Below, piece after piece: positions 24,536 to 36,914 of a DNA stretch of 64,000 nucleotides. The notes beneath the pieces were generated by a model, which saw only the letters and a program-made list of their open reading frames with translations, did not search any database and was not told where the DNA came from. Every line of letters starts with the position of its first letter. Position 1 is the first letter of the stretch. This DNA is from Parasponia andersonii. Its lineage: Eukaryota > Streptophyta > Magnoliopsida > Rosales > Cannabaceae. The DNA lies in contig JXTB01000316.1 in assembly GCA_002914805.1 (NCBI GenBank), positions 56,934-120,933 of the forward strand. The letters run 5' to 3'. The position numbers were made by a program, and so were the translations under genes.

Positions 24536-25916
24536 TATCACAGTCTAGGAGTTTCAATGTCAATAATAATTGTACGACACTGAGACTTCCTAAGTCTCGG
24601 TCAACCTTTTGCCTATTTATGTACCATGGGTTACTTTTTTGCGTCTTTAGGCATGCATGTATCAAGCCACATTCCTATAAGAATGACTCCAGCCAAGTCT
24701 TGCTCGCAAGTAACTATGATGGCTTCCATATATCATGGCCTTTGCCTGGCCACTCATCTCTTTCATAGGTTCTCAATGTGCCATCGAAGTTCACAGCACA
24801 TGTCTTCTCACCTAAAGATGTTTTCATGTTGGTGACATATGTCACCAGGTGCCGAGACTAAATCAGCACTTCGTCTCATCTAATAAAGCTCAATCAATAA
24901 TTCTTGGATAGTTCTCATGGCACTAAGAGTGTTCTCACACCCATAGGCCAATCATCATAGTAACAAGCCCACTCGTATGCTAGCAAGTACCTATGATTCC
25001 TTTGTAGTTCGCAGTCTTGTATGTAACCTTCTTGTGTAGAACTATCACGCCGTCTACCAGTTTCTCACTTACTATCGAGGCCCATGTGAGATCTACCTAT
25101 GACCAACACGTGTTGAGGTATGCGGGGTGGGTCATGGCCCACCACTCATCCTCTAGTAGTCTCGCTCCACAAGTGGCTCACCTAAGACCAACTTATGTTG
25201 AGGCATACATGGTCTTGGCGCATTATGCATCCTCACTCCCCTTCTTGTGTGGCCTTCCTATAACCATCTCATGTTGAGTTATGTGTAGTCTAGGAGCTCC
25301 ACGCTTCCTTTAGGAAGCTTAATCCACGAATTGTGCTTACGGCATAGTAGTCCATAAGTCGAACGCACCACTAAACCTCCCATGTGGAGACTATGCGCAA
25401 TACCAGATGACTAGTAGTATCGAGTCTCTTCTCCTTATGGAGACACCAAGAGTCCCCTCGTAGTTCTCTAGTGCCTGCCTTTACAAATACTCTTCGTATG
25501 CTAATAGGTAGCTCACTTAGCTATCGGTGCCCACCATGGCTAGAAGTGGTAGAGAGCTAATACCAAGCACCTTCCTAAAGAGCATTTTGAGCTTTTGGCA
25601 TATTTTTCCAAAGAAACATGATTTTCGTCTAAAAAGCATATAGCCTAAGAAATATTTTTCTTCAGGATATCAACGAAAAGATCACATATTTGTGATCCTC
25701 TCATCGAGGAGATGAGGTACCTTTGACTGGAAAAATTATCGATCGCAAGAAGAACAAGTTAAGAAATTCCAACTATGTCCCGAATAATATGGAAAATTCC
25801 AACTATTTCTTGAAACTCCGCATAAGTGACCGTAGGCAAACTCCCATGGGCAAGGCTGCATGGCTAGTTTCCTAGGTTCACTCTTAATATGAACGAGCCT
25901 CCTACAACACGTTACA
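24536..25916 (-). repeat. 5' LTR (right copy, about 1.38 kb)
   Basis: Direct repeat of 20937-22241 in the same orientation. It is the 5' LTR because the primer-binding-site-like sequence adjoins its inner edge on the minus strand. A convincing target duplication was not found at the outer edges of the two LTRs. Confidence 0.75.
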
Positions 25917-27017
25917 TTGAGCACATATTTTTTAGTGTCGTGCCCTCATACTAAATGAGTAGCCCAACCTATTCGACATCATGTTCGTCCACGTATAAGT
26001 TTAGAAGTAAACATTATTAATATTTACTTAGCATCACATATGGTTCTCCAGTATAAATTTAGAAGTAAACATTATTAATGTATACTTAGTATCACATATG
26101 GTTCTCCAAAGAAAAAAAATGCAAATTTTTACAATCCGAAAGTTCAAAATAGGTAAGCCTCGACACTAACTTAACTTAGAAATTCGAAAAAAAAAAAAAA
26201 AAAAAAAGGAACTTATACCTCCATTTAAAGAATTAATGATCTAGCATTCCTTCTCACATGGATCAAATATATAACAAGTATAATTTTAAGAGTCTTAATT
26301 ATTATACTAAATTTTTTGTACTAACACATTTAACACATGCATTATATCATTATCCATATAACAAATACTCTCTTCTCTTAACAAATGAGAGGATTCCTTT
26401 CATAAATTTACTTTAGATTATTTAGATACAGTAACATAATTGGCAGGTAAAAACGGAATTTTAAAATTGATGAGAAATAGTAGATGTTTCTCTGTCATCA
26501 ATAAATAAATAATAAGAGAGGAAAGAAAAAAGAGTGTGTTTAACTACGGTAAGTTAGACAACGTCATTCTTATGTCATCTTATTTAGAATTAAACCACAC
26601 ATTACATATAAACAAAATTATGTCATTATGACTCTTCAGCAGGATGTAGTCAATTGTAGTGTGGGTAGGCGACAAAAGAACTAAAGCGCCATCGGCCCTT
26701 GTTTAACTATTGGTAATATATTTTAGTTGCTTTCTTATTTTCAATTTGCTAAATTATTGTACTTTTGAGCAGAAATTAGAGTTGGTGTCATTTTTTTTTG
26801 TTTGAGATGTCCGATTTTTCATACTTGATTTTAAAAAATGTCCATTTTTTTAACTCCATAAAATTATCTAGATATACCAATTTTATTTTAGGTATTTCAA
26901 CGAATATATCCATATTTGATGTACCCAAAATAAAAATTAATAAATCTAGATATTTACTAAAAGATAAAATGCACATTTGCTTCAATGACTTTAAAAAATG
27001 CCCATGCTCCTAAAATT
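25917..27017. other. AT-rich intergenic DNA
   Basis: Two near-identical 60-bp phrases containing AGTAAACATTATTAAT and CATATGGTTCTCCA lie at about 26000-26106, a short tandem duplication. Otherwise no gene or element is recognised. The open frames at 26788-27013 on both strands are AT-driven. Confidence 0.45.
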
Positions 27018-27985
27018 CTGTTCCAAAAATATGTTACATTTAAGAATTAAGTAGCCAAATGCTATTTTTTTAAGATACATAAATCAAGTTAACATCAGTC
27101 TTTTATTATTTTTTTTGTTAATTATCATTTTTAGCAATGAAATTTATTTTTTACAATTGCTTTGGGTGGGGACAACTAAGGAACAAAATCATTTTATGGA
27201 AAAAAAAATAAGTGGTATAAATTAAGGAAAATAAAAAAAAAGGTCTTAGAAATAATTAACTGGGTTTAACAATTGGTGCTAGTCTAAATTTTTCTTAAAC
27301 TATGGATTTGGAATTCAACTTTTTTAAGAATTAAGTATGCTGCATTTAATGTCAATTCCAAAAGTATGTTCCATTTAAGAATTAAGTAACTATGTGCTAT
27401 TTTTTAAGATACATAAATCAAAGTTAACGACCGTCTCTTATCTTCTTATTATGAAAAGAAAAAAAAAAAGTCTTTTATCTTCTAGTAGTTATTATTTTTA
27501 GCAATTAAACTTCTCTTTTACAATTACTTTGGATGAGGACAACCAACGAACAAAATTATTTTATGGAAAAAAAGGTGGTATAAATTAAGGCAAATAAAAA
27601 AGGCTCTTAGAAATAATTAATTGGGTCTAACAATTGGTGCTAGTTTAAAATTTTCTTAAAACTATGAATTTGGAATTCAACTTTTTCAAGAATAAGTATG
27701 TTACATTTAAGGTCCGTTCCAAAAGTATGTTACATTTAAGAATTAAGTAACAAAATGATATTTTTAAGATACATAAATCAAAGATAACAACAGTCTTTTA
27801 TCTTCTGTCGATTGTCATTTTTAGCAATTAAATTCTCAACTAAGGAACAAAATTATTTTATGGAAAAAAAAATAAGTGGTAAAAATTAAGGCAAATTAAA
27901 AAAAAAAAAAAAGCTCTTAGAAATAATTAACTTGGTCTAGCACTTGGTGCTGGTCTAAATTTTTCTTAAAACTATGGATTTGGAC
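27018..27985 (+). repeat. Tandem repeat, three units of about 350 bp
   Basis: Units begin near 27018, 27353 and 27715 with TTCCAAAA(G/A)TATGTTACATT or a close variant. They continue through AAGATACATAAATCAA, TTTTAGCAAT(T/G)AAA, GGAACAAAAT(C/T)ATTTTATGG, AATAATTAA and end with CTATGGATTTGGA. The third is slightly shorter. No protein is encoded. Confidence 0.8.
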
Positions 27986-29500
27986 AAGGGCTTCGGAATT
28001 TGGACACAACAAGAAGTAATTTGGTCTAAAAGGACAGTTTCTGGATTGCTTTGCAAGACAAATTTTTTAAAATTAGTCATTTTTATTATGACCGTAGTCA
28101 TAAACAATAACTATATGATAGGTAGTCATTTTATATTAAAACAGAATTTACTAGTTTTAAAAAAGTCTATCCTGAAAAATGGTTTAAAAATTACATCATG
28201 TCCAAAAAAAACTCCCATTCACTTTTCTTAAAAACTCCAGTATTTTTTTTTCTTCTTGTGGGAGGTTCAGTATTGCCCTTTTTAACTAATTGAATAACAA
28301 TCTTGTTAAAAAAAATTATAGTAACAAGTTATCGAGTCTAGTAATATAATGAAACAAAACCCAAATCAGAAAAAACAGAGAAAGTAAAATTGCTCACAAA
28401 ATCTCAATTTCTCAAACTTGATTTTATGCCTATGGCATTAATTATAAAAAAAAAAAAAAAAAAAAAAAATCTTGATTTTATGCCTATAGCATATTTAACG
28501 TTAAAAATTTCATATTAACAGATTACACTAGAGCAACAAAAGGGGAAAATTTACTTCTAAAACCTAGTGGCCTAAAGCGTAGAGGGCCACAAGGCTTATC
28601 TGGACATCATAACCCCACCAAACACAAACAGCCCATCAAAAAGGCTGGTGGACAGTGAACCCCACTTTTTACCTTCTCGAAAGACAGCCCACGTGGAATC
28701 CTTTTGTGTATATCCACGTTTAACAAAAAAAAAAAAAAAATCCTGAATTATTCAATTTCTGATAATTTAGTACGATATCTAGTTTGTGATAATTTAATAT
28801 AAAGTTTTAATTATGATAATTAAGTTTATAAATTTTTTAATTTATAATAATTTAGTTTTAAAATTATCTAAATTATGATGTATGGTTTAAATTTATGACA
28901 AAAGTACACGTAAAAAAATATATTATAATATTTAAAAAAGTATTAAAAGAAATAAATTAAACAAAATAATTTGAGGAAAATAATTTTAAGATTCTTGAAA
29001 TCACAAATTTAGAAAAAAAAAAAATTTATAATTAATTATATTTAAAATTTTTCAATACTACTAATATTTTTTATATGTATTCTTTATAAAAAATTTAACG
29101 TTGCGATTTATATGGTTTACAAATCAGCCACAAATCTGAAAGTTTAAAAGTGTAACTACTGTAATTAAAATTTTAAAAATCAAATGAACCATTTGTGTCA
29201 TTTAACCCAAAAAAAATAAATGGAATAAATAAATAACCCAGCTTTAAGGAATCTTTTTGAACCCTCCCTCGCAAAAAGCCTAGCTAAGGCTCTCGAGTCT
29301 AGGCCTAATCACCAAGAAGAGGAGAGGGGGGGAGGGCCGGAAGGAGGGAGCCCTACCGTTAAATTGACGGGCTGATGCATTTATTGACCGGCTCTGGGCC
29401 CCACTCTACTACCCACACAGTATGTTTAGTGGGCCCCATTATCCACCTCAATAAACGACAAAACCTATAATTCTTCTATTTTTTTTTAAGTCAAAAAGGA
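27986..29500. other. AT-rich intergenic DNA upstream of the receptor kinase
   Basis: No gene is recognised. A poly-A run (about 28445-28468) is flanked by two copies of CTTGATTTTATGCCTATRGC (28418 and 28470), a short duplication. A GC-richer patch at 28560-28700 and another at 29265-29460 may be part of the downstream gene's regulatory region. The first includes CCACGTGG (28689-28696), a G-box. Confidence 0.4.
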
Positions 29501-29793
29501 AAGACAGAGAAAAAAAAAAAAAAAAAAGAGCTAAGAAGACGAAGAACAAGAATGAAGAGGAAAGAGAGAGAGAAAGCAAAGAGAGAAAAACGCGTTTTCG
29601 TCTCGAAAGAACACAGTTTTGAGTCTTCTCTTTCTTTCTTTCCCAACTCTCTGCATATAGAGGAAAATTAGGGTTAGGGTTTTCGAAAACCCTTAACTCT
29701 TTTCTTTTATCTGCAACTCAAAGAGAGAAAGGGGGGGTTGGGGGGTTTTGTTGATTCTTTGGGTTTTGAAGACCCTTTAAAGGGTTTCAGGGT
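29501..29793 (+). promoter_or_regulatory. Likely leader (5' UTR) of the RPK2-like gene
   Basis: Purine-rich GA repeats (AAAGAGAGAGAGAAAGCAAA) followed by CT-rich sequence and AGGGTTAGGGTTTTCG, a telo-box-like AAACCCT/AGGGTT motif common near plant transcription starts. Leads directly into ATGGGTTGTTC. The exact transcription start cannot be fixed. Confidence 0.45.
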
Positions 29794-32700
29794 ATGGGTT
29801 GTTCTTCTTCTTCCTCATTTTCAGTGATCAAATGGCGCTTTTTTCAAAGACTAGCTTCTCCGGTACTTGTCTTGAAGCTCCTCTTGCTTTTGTGGGTCTT
29901 CTCCAATGGCGTCGCTGTCGCCGATTCTGACAAATCGGTCCTGCTTCAGTTCAAGAATTCGGTCTCGGACACGGCCGGGCTGCTCTCGAGCTGGAATGCG
30001 ACCGGTTCTGACCACTGTGCGTGGTTTGGAGTCTTGTGCGACTCTAATTCTCGGGTGGTTGCGCTCAACATTACTGGGACTGGCACTGGCAGCGGCAGCG
30101 GCGGCGGAGGAGGTAATTTGGACCCCCGCTTTTCGTGTTTCGATTTTGCTAAGTTTCCGCTTTACGGGTTGGGAATCAGGAGGACTTGTTTAGGTAGTCG
30201 AGGGAAATTGGTGGGGAAGTTGTCCCCTGTGATTGGGAAGCTTAGTGAGCTTAGGATTTTATCACTACCCTTTAATGGTTTTGATGGTGAAATTCCTAGT
30301 GCGACTTGGAGCATGGATAAGCTCGAGGTTCTTGATCTAGAGGGGAATTCGATCAATGGGAAGCTGCCACTTGAGTTCAGTAGGAATTTGAGGGTTCTTA
30401 ATCTCGGTTTCAACGAGATTGAGGGAGAGATACCCAGTTCGTGGTCGAATTGTGTGAGCTTAGAGATCTTGAATTTATCAGGGAACCGTGTGAACGGGAC
30501 TGTTCCGGCATTCGTTGGCAGGCTGAGGGGTGCCTACTTGTCATACAATCGGCTTGGTGGGCCTGTTCCGAGTGAGATTGGTGAAAACTGCGGGAAGCTT
30601 GAGCATCTGGACTTATCGGGTAATTTCTTGGTTGATGTTATCCCTAGAACTCTGGGTAACTGTGGAGAGCTGCGAACACTTTTGCTGTATAATAATATGT
30701 TGGAAGAGAGTATTCCTGCTGAACTTGGTCGACTTCAGAAGGTTGAAGTACTTGATGTTTCAAGAAATAGCCTTAGTGGTGAAATACCACATCAACTTGG
30801 GAATTGTACTGAATTATCAGTTATTGTGCTTTCGAATCTGTTTAATCCTCTTCCAAAAGTCAACTTTACAGAAGACATTGCTTCCTTGGAGCAATTAAGT
30901 TCTATGTATGACGACTTCAATTTCTTTCAAGGTGCAATCCCTGAGGTAATTACGGCTCTTCCTAAGCTCAGGATAATTTGGGCACCTAGGTCGACTTTGG
31001 AAGGTAGCTTCCCCAGTAACTGGGGTTCCTGTGCCAATTTGGAGATGATCAATTTAGCTCAGAATTTTTTCAATGGGGAAATTCCGACTGCACTTGGCCA
31101 CTGCAAAAAGCTGCACTATCTTGACGTAAGCTCCAACAAACTTACAGGTAAGCTTGTTGATGATCTTCCAGTTCCCTGTATGACTGTGTTTGATGTCAGT
31201 GGGAACACCTTGTCTGGTTCAATTCCTGTATTTTACAATAGCACTTGCACTCCCATTCCTCCGTTGAATGTGTTGTCCTCTGAACTTGGCAATCCATCGT
31301 CACCTTATCAAGCCTTGTTTTCAACTAAAGCTCAAGTTGGGAACTCTTTGCAATTGTATAAAGGAGATGGTGGACTTGTCGTAATTCACAACTTCGGGCA
31401 AAATAATTTTACCGGTACTCTGCCATCAATGCCAATTGCACCCGAAAGATTAGGGAAGCACGCTGTTTATGCATTTCTTATTGGAGAAAACAAGTTTGCC
31501 GATGCATTTCCAGGAAATTTGTTTGATAAGTGTGAAGGGTTTGATGCTCTGATAGTTAACATCAGCAACAACAAACTATCTGGTCAGATTCCTGTGGAAA
31601 TTGGAAAAATGTGTAGATCTCTGCAGTTCCTGGATGCTTCTGGGAATCAGATTGCAGGACCAATTCCCCCTAGTATTGGGGACTTGTCGTCTCTTCTTGC
31701 CCTTAACTTGAGTTGGAATTTGTTGCAAGGTGAGATTCCATTCAGTCTTGGCCAGATAAAGGTTATGAAGTATCTTTCATTGGCTGGTAATAACCTTGCT
31801 GGCTCAATTCCTTCGAGTTTTGGCCAATTCCACTCGTTAGAAGTGCTAGATCTTTCTTCCAACTCTCTTACTGGTGAGATTCCAAGAGACCTTGTCAACT
31901 TGAGAAGCCTAACTGTTCTTCTGCTCAACAAAAATAGACTTTCGGGCCAGATTCCTTCTGGGTTGGCAAATGTGACCACTCTCTTGACCTTTAATGTCTC
32001 CTTCAATAACTTGTCTGGATCACTGCCATCTAATAGTAACTTGATGAAATGTAATAGTGCTATTGGAAACCCATTTATACGTTCTTGCCGCATGTATACT
32101 CTCAAGGAAACATCTTCGGATTCTCAGGGAAGAGGTGGCGAATCAGAACCATATGCTGCTTCTCCATCTGGAGTTCCAACTCAGAGTGATGGAAGTGGTG
32201 GTCTCAATTCGATTGAAATTGCATCCGTAACATCTGCATCAGCCTTAGTCTCAGTGCTTATAGCTCTAATTATCTTATTCTTCTATACCCGCAAGTGGAA
32301 TTCAAAGTCTAAGATTCTCGGGTCTACCAGGAAGGAAGTAACAGTTTTTACTGACTTTGGCGTTCCATTGACCTTTGAGTCTGTGGTGCAGGCCACTGGA
32401 AATTTTAATGCAAGCAACTGCATTGGGAGTGGAGGTTTTGGTGCAACCTACAAAGCAGAGATCTCACCTGGAGTTTTAGTGGCAATAAAACGGCTGGCGG
32501 TTGGAAGGTTCCAAGGAGTTCAGCAGTTCCGTGCAGAAATTAAAACCCTTGCAAGGCTCCGCCATTCAAATCTTGTGACTTTAATCGGTTACCATGCCAG
32601 TGAAACAGAGATGTTCCTCATATATAACTATTTGCCTGGTGGTAATTTGGAAAAGTTCATCCAGGAAAGGTCCACCAGGGCTGTTGATTGGAGGATTCTT

Positions 32701-33246
32701 CACAAGATTGCTTTGGACATAGCCCGAGCACTTGCCTACCTACATGACCAATGCGTGCCACGAGTCCTGCATCGTGACGTCAAGCCAAGCAATATCTTGC
32801 TCGATGATGATTTCAATGCCTATCTATCTGACTTCGGTTTGGCCAGGCTTCTAGGCACTTCAGAAACCCATGCGACCACTGGCGTGGCTGGAACTTTTGG
32901 GTATGTGGCTCCAGAGTATGCAATGACCTGCCGTGTTTCAGACAAGGCCGATGTGTATAGTTATGGTGTTGTTCTTCTTGAGTTACTTTCAGACAAAAAA
33001 GCTCTCGACCCTTCATTTTCTTCATTTGGTAATGGCTTCAATATTGTACAGTGGGCTTGTATGCTCCTCCGGAAGGGCCGGGCAAAGGAGTTCTTTACTG
33101 CAGGGTTGTGGGATGCAGGTCCACATGATGATCTGGTAGAAGTTTTACATTTGGCAGTTGTCTGTACGGTTGACTCTCTCTCTACCAGACCCACAACAAG
33201 ACAGGTTGTTCGACGGTTAAAGCAACTTCAACCCCCGTCATGTTAG
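29794..33246 (+). CDS. RPK2: LRR receptor-like kinase, RPK2/TOAD2 type
   Basis: Single-exon gene of 1150 residues, almost the length of Arabidopsis RPK2 (a plasma-membrane receptor kinase with roles in anther, embryo and meristem development and CLE-peptide response). Residues ~22-44 form a signal peptide ([20 protein letters not shown]). An LRR N-terminal cap follows with the paired-Cys motif [10 protein letters not shown], then a Gly/Ser-rich insert ([14 protein letters not shown], ~95-108), about 20 plant LRRs interrupted by a less regular segment, one membrane span (~810-830, [15 protein letters not shown]) and a basic stop-transfer. The kinase domain has GSGGFGATY (~876-884), VAIK Lys899, HRDVKPSN with Asp995, DFG 1013-1015 and APE. 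The HRD Arg makes it an RD kinase, probably active. AFP lies convergently downstream. Orthology to RPK2 is from overall architecture and sequence memory. Confidence 0.93.
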   Translation: MGCSSSSSFSVIKWRFFQRLASPVLVLKLLLLLWVFSNGVAVADSDKSVLLQFKNSVSDTAGLLSSWNATGSDHCAWFGVLCDSNSRVVALNITGTGTGSGSGGGGGNLDPRFSCFDFAKFPLYGLGIRRTCLGSRGKLVGKLSPVIGKLSELRILSLPFNGFDGEIPSATWSMDKLEVLDLEGNSINGKLPLEFSRNLRVLNLGFNEIEGEIPSSWSNCVSLEILNLSGNRVNGTVPAFVGRLRGAYLSYNRLGGPVPSEIGENCGKLEHLDLSGNFLVDVIPRTLGNCGELRTLLLYNNMLEESIPAELGRLQKVEVLDVSRNSLSGEIPHQLGNCTELSVIVLSNLFNPLPKVNFTEDIASLEQLSSMYDDFNFFQGAIPEVITALPKLRIIWAPRSTLEGSFPSNWGSCANLEMINLAQNFFNGEIPTALGHCKKLHYLDVSSNKLTGKLVDDLPVPCMTVFDVSGNTLSGSIPVFYNSTCTPIPPLNVLSSELGNPSSPYQALFSTKAQVGNSLQLYKGDGGLVVIHNFGQNNFTGTLPSMPIAPERLGKHAVYAFLIGENKFADAFPGNLFDKCEGFDALIVNISNNKLSGQIPVEIGKMCRSLQFLDASGNQIAGPIPPSIGDLSSLLALNLSWNLLQGEIPFSLGQIKVMKYLSLAGNNLAGSIPSSFGQFHSLEVLDLSSNSLTGEIPRDLVNLRSLTVLLLNKNRLSGQIPSGLANVTTLLTFNVSFNNLSGSLPSNSNLMKCNSAIGNPFIRSCRMYTLKETSSDSQGRGGESEPYAASPSGVPTQSDGSGGLNSIEIASVTSASALVSVLIALIILFFYTRKWNSKSKILGSTRKEVTVFTDFGVPLTFESVVQATGNFNASNCIGSGGFGATYKAEISPGVLVAIKRLAVGRFQGVQQFRAEIKTLARLRHSNLVTLIGYHASETEMFLIYNYLPGGNLEKFIQERSTRAVDWRILHKIALDIARALAYLHDQCVPRVLHRDVKPSNILLDDDFNAYLSDFGLARLLGTSETHATTGVAGTFGYVAPEYAMTCRVSDKADVYSYGVVLLELLSDKKALDPSFSSFGNGFNIVQWACMLLRKGRAKEFFTAGLWDAGPHDDLVEVLHLAVVCTVDSLSTRPTTRQVVRRLKQLQPPSC

Positions 33247-33588
33247 GTAGGTTAGCCAAGCCCAAGAGGGCTTTCTATTGATTAATTAACATAGTAATTT
33301 GTAGAAGATTAATAGCGCCATTGTAATCTGTGCTTTTGCCCTTTAGGCTGAGTTCCGAATTGTAGTTAATTCCCACTTGTACATTGTAATATAGTCCTCC
33401 GGCCTCCATTTTTTTTGGTTGTTGTTTCCCTGGATTAGGGGGGCCTCTGCTGATGAATCTGCAGAAGAGTGCAGATATTTGTTTCCTTGTCATATACGTG
33501 TATATCAGTTTTATTTGTTGTTAAATAAAACCGTAGAGTAGACATGGTTCCTTCCAAGATTGTAGTTCACTTCAAAGTTAATGAGCGG

Positions 33589-33636
<48 letters not shown>

Positions 33637-34286
33637 GTGATTACATGGAGGGATATTTGAAGATTTCGTGGGCTAGCTACATGTTTTTTTCGGCTTGTAT
33701 TTTGATAATTGTATTTGATCATGCATCTTTGATTTTTATTCAAAACTGGGGTTCGATGAAGATTGTAGAAGCGCTGGCTACTCTCCATTTCTCTCTTTTT
33801 CTAGTAGTTAATGATGAAGACAGTTCAGTTTCTTTAACAGCGTTAAGAGGTCATTAATATGTTGTGTTTCATTTCTCGCGCCATTCCATATTTTTACAGC
33901 TGGTAGTTAGTTTATGAGGCAACCTAACGAGCAAAAATTTCCAGTTCATCATACTACCAAAAATGAATTGGATATTCCTTCCAAATAAAAAAAAAACACG
34001 AATTAGATATTGGCTATCGCTTTCATACGCCAACTAGGAAGAGGAAAAGAAAAAGAAAAAAAAAAAGGTGGGGGAAGAAGGGGGTCCAAATACGAAGATT
34101 TTTTTTTCTTTTTTTTCTATAAAAAAAAAAGAAAAAAAAGAAAAAAAAAAAAAAAAAAAGGAGCAATAACAAGTGATCAAAGATGGGCTTTGCCTTGTAT
34201 TCAGTACACTAGCCTCATGTATCAAGATTCGATACTGGTTGCCCAGTTCATCCAATGGAAATCGTTGCAACACATGAAAATCTCTG
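33247..34286. other. 3' flank of RPK2-like gene and convergent spacer
   Basis: Probable 3' UTR to about 33540, including AATAAA-like TTAAATAAAACC near 33520. Then a (CT)n microsatellite and, from 34040 to 34160, long A, T and GA runs. No gene is seen. Confidence 0.5.
33591..33632. repeat. (TC)n microsatellite
   Basis: Uninterrupted TC dinucleotide run of about 42 bases downstream of the receptor kinase gene. Confidence 0.95.
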
Positions 34287-36440
34287 CTACAAAAAGGAAG
34301 TGGGATTAACAACTATATGCTTGAGAGGGTGATCTACATCACCACCACCGGCATGTTTGACGAACTCAGCTGGAGACAGAAAGCTACCATGACAAACGCA
34401 TACGATTCTCACCTCCTCGTCCTTCCTATATCTATAAAGAAATCCCTCTATTCTTTTCCCGTTGGGGCCAACTCCCGTAGTAGACACACAAGGCATATCC
34501 TCCAAAACGTTCCTCACAATATCTTTAGCTCCCTTCTTAGAAAATGCAGGCGTCGAGGATTGATTTTCCGTCACAACACTATCGAGCCCACCTGATTTCT
34601 CTCTGGTTAGCGGCCCCGGAGGGATAGCAAGTTTCTGTTCGCTCTCCGGCAAGGACTGAAGGCCTGCAGGGCTAATTACTTCTGGGCATTTGTTTACTCC
34701 TGCATTATGACCTGTTTTAAGTGATATGGTGTGAGAATGGGGATGTGACAAACTTTCGAAATAAGAAGTTCTTGTTGCAAAGAATCATAAAACGGTGGGA
34801 AATAAGGCTGTCAAATTATCAAGATAAATCTTCAAAATCATAGTGAAGTTTATGCGCTTAAGGTAAGAAAAAAAAGATGCGCAATACAGAGTCAACATTC
34901 TAAACCAAACTTAGTTGCTGCTGAGGAATCGGAATTGAGTTGACCATCATGATGGGATTAAGGTATTAACAACATTCAAGTTGAACTAATATAATGAGTT
35001 CAAGGATTAACAATCATTAACCTTCGAGGGGTTCTTTTGTTCCACTGGAATGGTAGTGGAAAATAGGGGCAAGACATCAACAAGATTGCTTTCTCAAATG
35101 ACAGGTAGGCTAAATCAACAAGACTGATAACAGAATGGTTAAGGGATCATTCCATTTTGCGTGAACCCTCAGGCCTCAATCCATGTACGAAGAAGAAAAT
35201 TTGATTCTTGTTCCCAATTCTCATGGAGATTCCTTATAGTACGAGCTAGTTAGTTCTTCGAGCCTTTGAGGACCTTAAATTAATTTAAATTTCTGCATCC
35301 AATACCGGAGCCCGAAGCAATACAAGTATGTAATTCATTTCATGAGACACTTGTTTTCTAACTGATTCTCCTCCCTTCGGTTTGACCTATGGTTAGGGTA
35401 AGTGGGACATGTAACATAAACAATAAGGCAAACGTACCAAAGATGAAGGTAAAGCCAATTAACACAACCGACAACTAGAACGCTAGTTTCAGATTATATA
35501 CAGTTATACACGTTGAACTAGATAAGACTTAACTACGTAGCGAACTACAACGACATAAACGACAACCTAACATATATAGAAAAGAAGAAGAAGAGAGCAT
35601 TATGCACCAACTCAAGATTAGTAAGCGTTTGTACTAAAATAGTCTATACTGATTTGACACTGGATTACCTTGACCGGCCAGACTATTAGCTTCTGAAATC
35701 CCTGACGATCCACTCCCATGAGAAGCCATGGACCCTTGAAGCGATGGCTGAGTTAAAACCGTTAGCCCATCCAATCCTCCGCTGACAACTGGCCCATTGT
35801 CTTTTTCACCATTGCCTCCAGAGACCCAACCCGCCGGAACTGCCATGGAAGAAAACTCATCCACAACCTTCAAGCTCCGCTCTCGGCTTTGACGACTCCC
35901 ATTAGCGCCTCCCCTATCCTCCTCGCCACCATTCTCCTCCGCCGGAGCTCGGCTGCTCCGATCTCTCGCCGCCTTAAAGTTCCTATGCTTCTCCGACCGC
36001 TTCCTCTTCGCCTCCATCCTCCTCAGCGTCTGCAACTCCTTCCTCTTCCGCCACTCCTCCTCTGTCTCCGTCGGAAGAGAACACGCCCTCGTAAGCGGAG
36101 CCGGGCACGCAGCCGCCGCATTCGCCGGCGTCACGTGACGGCGCGCGATGTCTTCTCCGGTGAGGTTTGTGGTGGTGAAGTCGGATATTGAAGAGGAGCG
36201 TTTTAGTGAGAGCCTGTTCTGGGCTCTTGGGTCGACCCCGAATCGACCGTTCAATGAAAGCCCGAGGCTTAGCTCAATCTCATCTGCGTCTTCTTCTTCG
36301 TCTTTCTGGTCATGGGATTTTTCTGAGAAGTGATTACGTGAAACTAGTCTCTGGAATAGATCTGTAGAGAAATTGCTCAAGGGAATAGAAAGGTACTGTT
36401 GTTGGCTTGCTCTGTTTTGACCTTCCTCTGTTTGCGCCAT
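34287..36440 (-). CDS. Ninja-family ABI5-binding protein (AFP-like)
   Basis: Transcriptional co-repressor adaptor of the AFP/NINJA family. AFPs bind the bZIP factor ABI5 and recruit TOPLESS to damp ABA responses. Minus-strand exons 35669-36440 and 34287-34711 splice across donor CAAG|GTAATC and acceptor AAAACAG (codon G|GT, Gly258) to 398 residues. Seen: an EAR-type motif IELSLGLSL (55-63) followed by NGRFG; a basic block [20 protein letters not shown] (128-147) with the nuclear signal KRKRSEK; and the highly conserved C-terminal domain [50 protein letters not shown] (330-398), the part that contacts bZIP or JAZ partners. The N-terminus ([13 protein letters not shown] before the EAR) fits AFPs rather than NINJA itself, which begins directly with its EAR. 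Complete. Which AFP paralogue is not resolved. Confidence 0.92.
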
Positions 36441-36914
36441 TGAAGAGACTGAGAAGATTAGACAAACTTGCTTCTGGCGAAATTCAGAGATACCCAGATG
36501 AGAATTTTCTATAATGAAGTAGAGTTGGAACGAATTTTCCCGGGAAAATGAAAGGAAAAAACAGAGAAGTCTCGGGAATCAGAGAATTCAAAACCCAAGG
36601 AGAACAGAGCAAAAAATGGAAACTCATCCGGTCCCACATCGTCCACCGATGAAAACCAAACTCATTAACATGTTTTACACGCCAAAGAAAGAACCAAAAA
36701 ACCCTACATTTTCTCGCACTTTCTCAGCAGAAACTTTCCCAGGAAAATAAAGACGAAACCCATTATGGCCAAAGAAAAGAAACGAAACGAAACGAAACGA
36801 AACTGGAATTTAGCGAGAAACACAGCTTTGAAAATCTTAGTCGTAGCTTTGCCTTAGAGAGGGCATGAAATTACCGAAGAGTCCCTCGTCGTTCAGACAC
36901 CGAAACCCACCAGA

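Larger units (their letters stand above)
20937..25916 (-). mobile_element. Old non-autonomous LTR retrotransposon (LARD-like)
   Basis: Two long direct repeats flank about 2.3 kb of internal DNA. The polarity is minus. Just inside the right repeat (about 24520-24534), the minus strand reads TTGGTATTAGAG, resembling the initiator-tRNA-Met primer-binding site TGGTATCAGAG. Just inside the left repeat (about 22242-22254), the minus strand gives a polypurine tract, AAAGGGGGGAGGA. The termini are of the TG...CA type. No gag, protease, integrase or reverse transcriptase domain could be recognised in the interior, so it resembles a large retrotransposon derivative or a heavily decayed element. The repeats differ at roughly a fifth of sites over a hand-compared stretch of ~90 bp, mostly transitions, which points to an old insertion. 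It is broken. Confidence 0.75.

Noticed and set aside
20881-25925. Target duplication for the large LTR element
   Set aside because: Left flank CTCAG and right flank TTGAG agree at only three of five bases, so I do not claim one.
31647-32105. 152-residue frame antisense to the receptor kinase
   Set aside because: A shadow of the repetitive LRR coding strand; long antisense frames are common there.
34010-34312. Lys- or Phe-rich frames on both strands next to the AFP gene
   Set aside because: Arise from A and T homopolymer runs; the true AFP exon ends at 34287.
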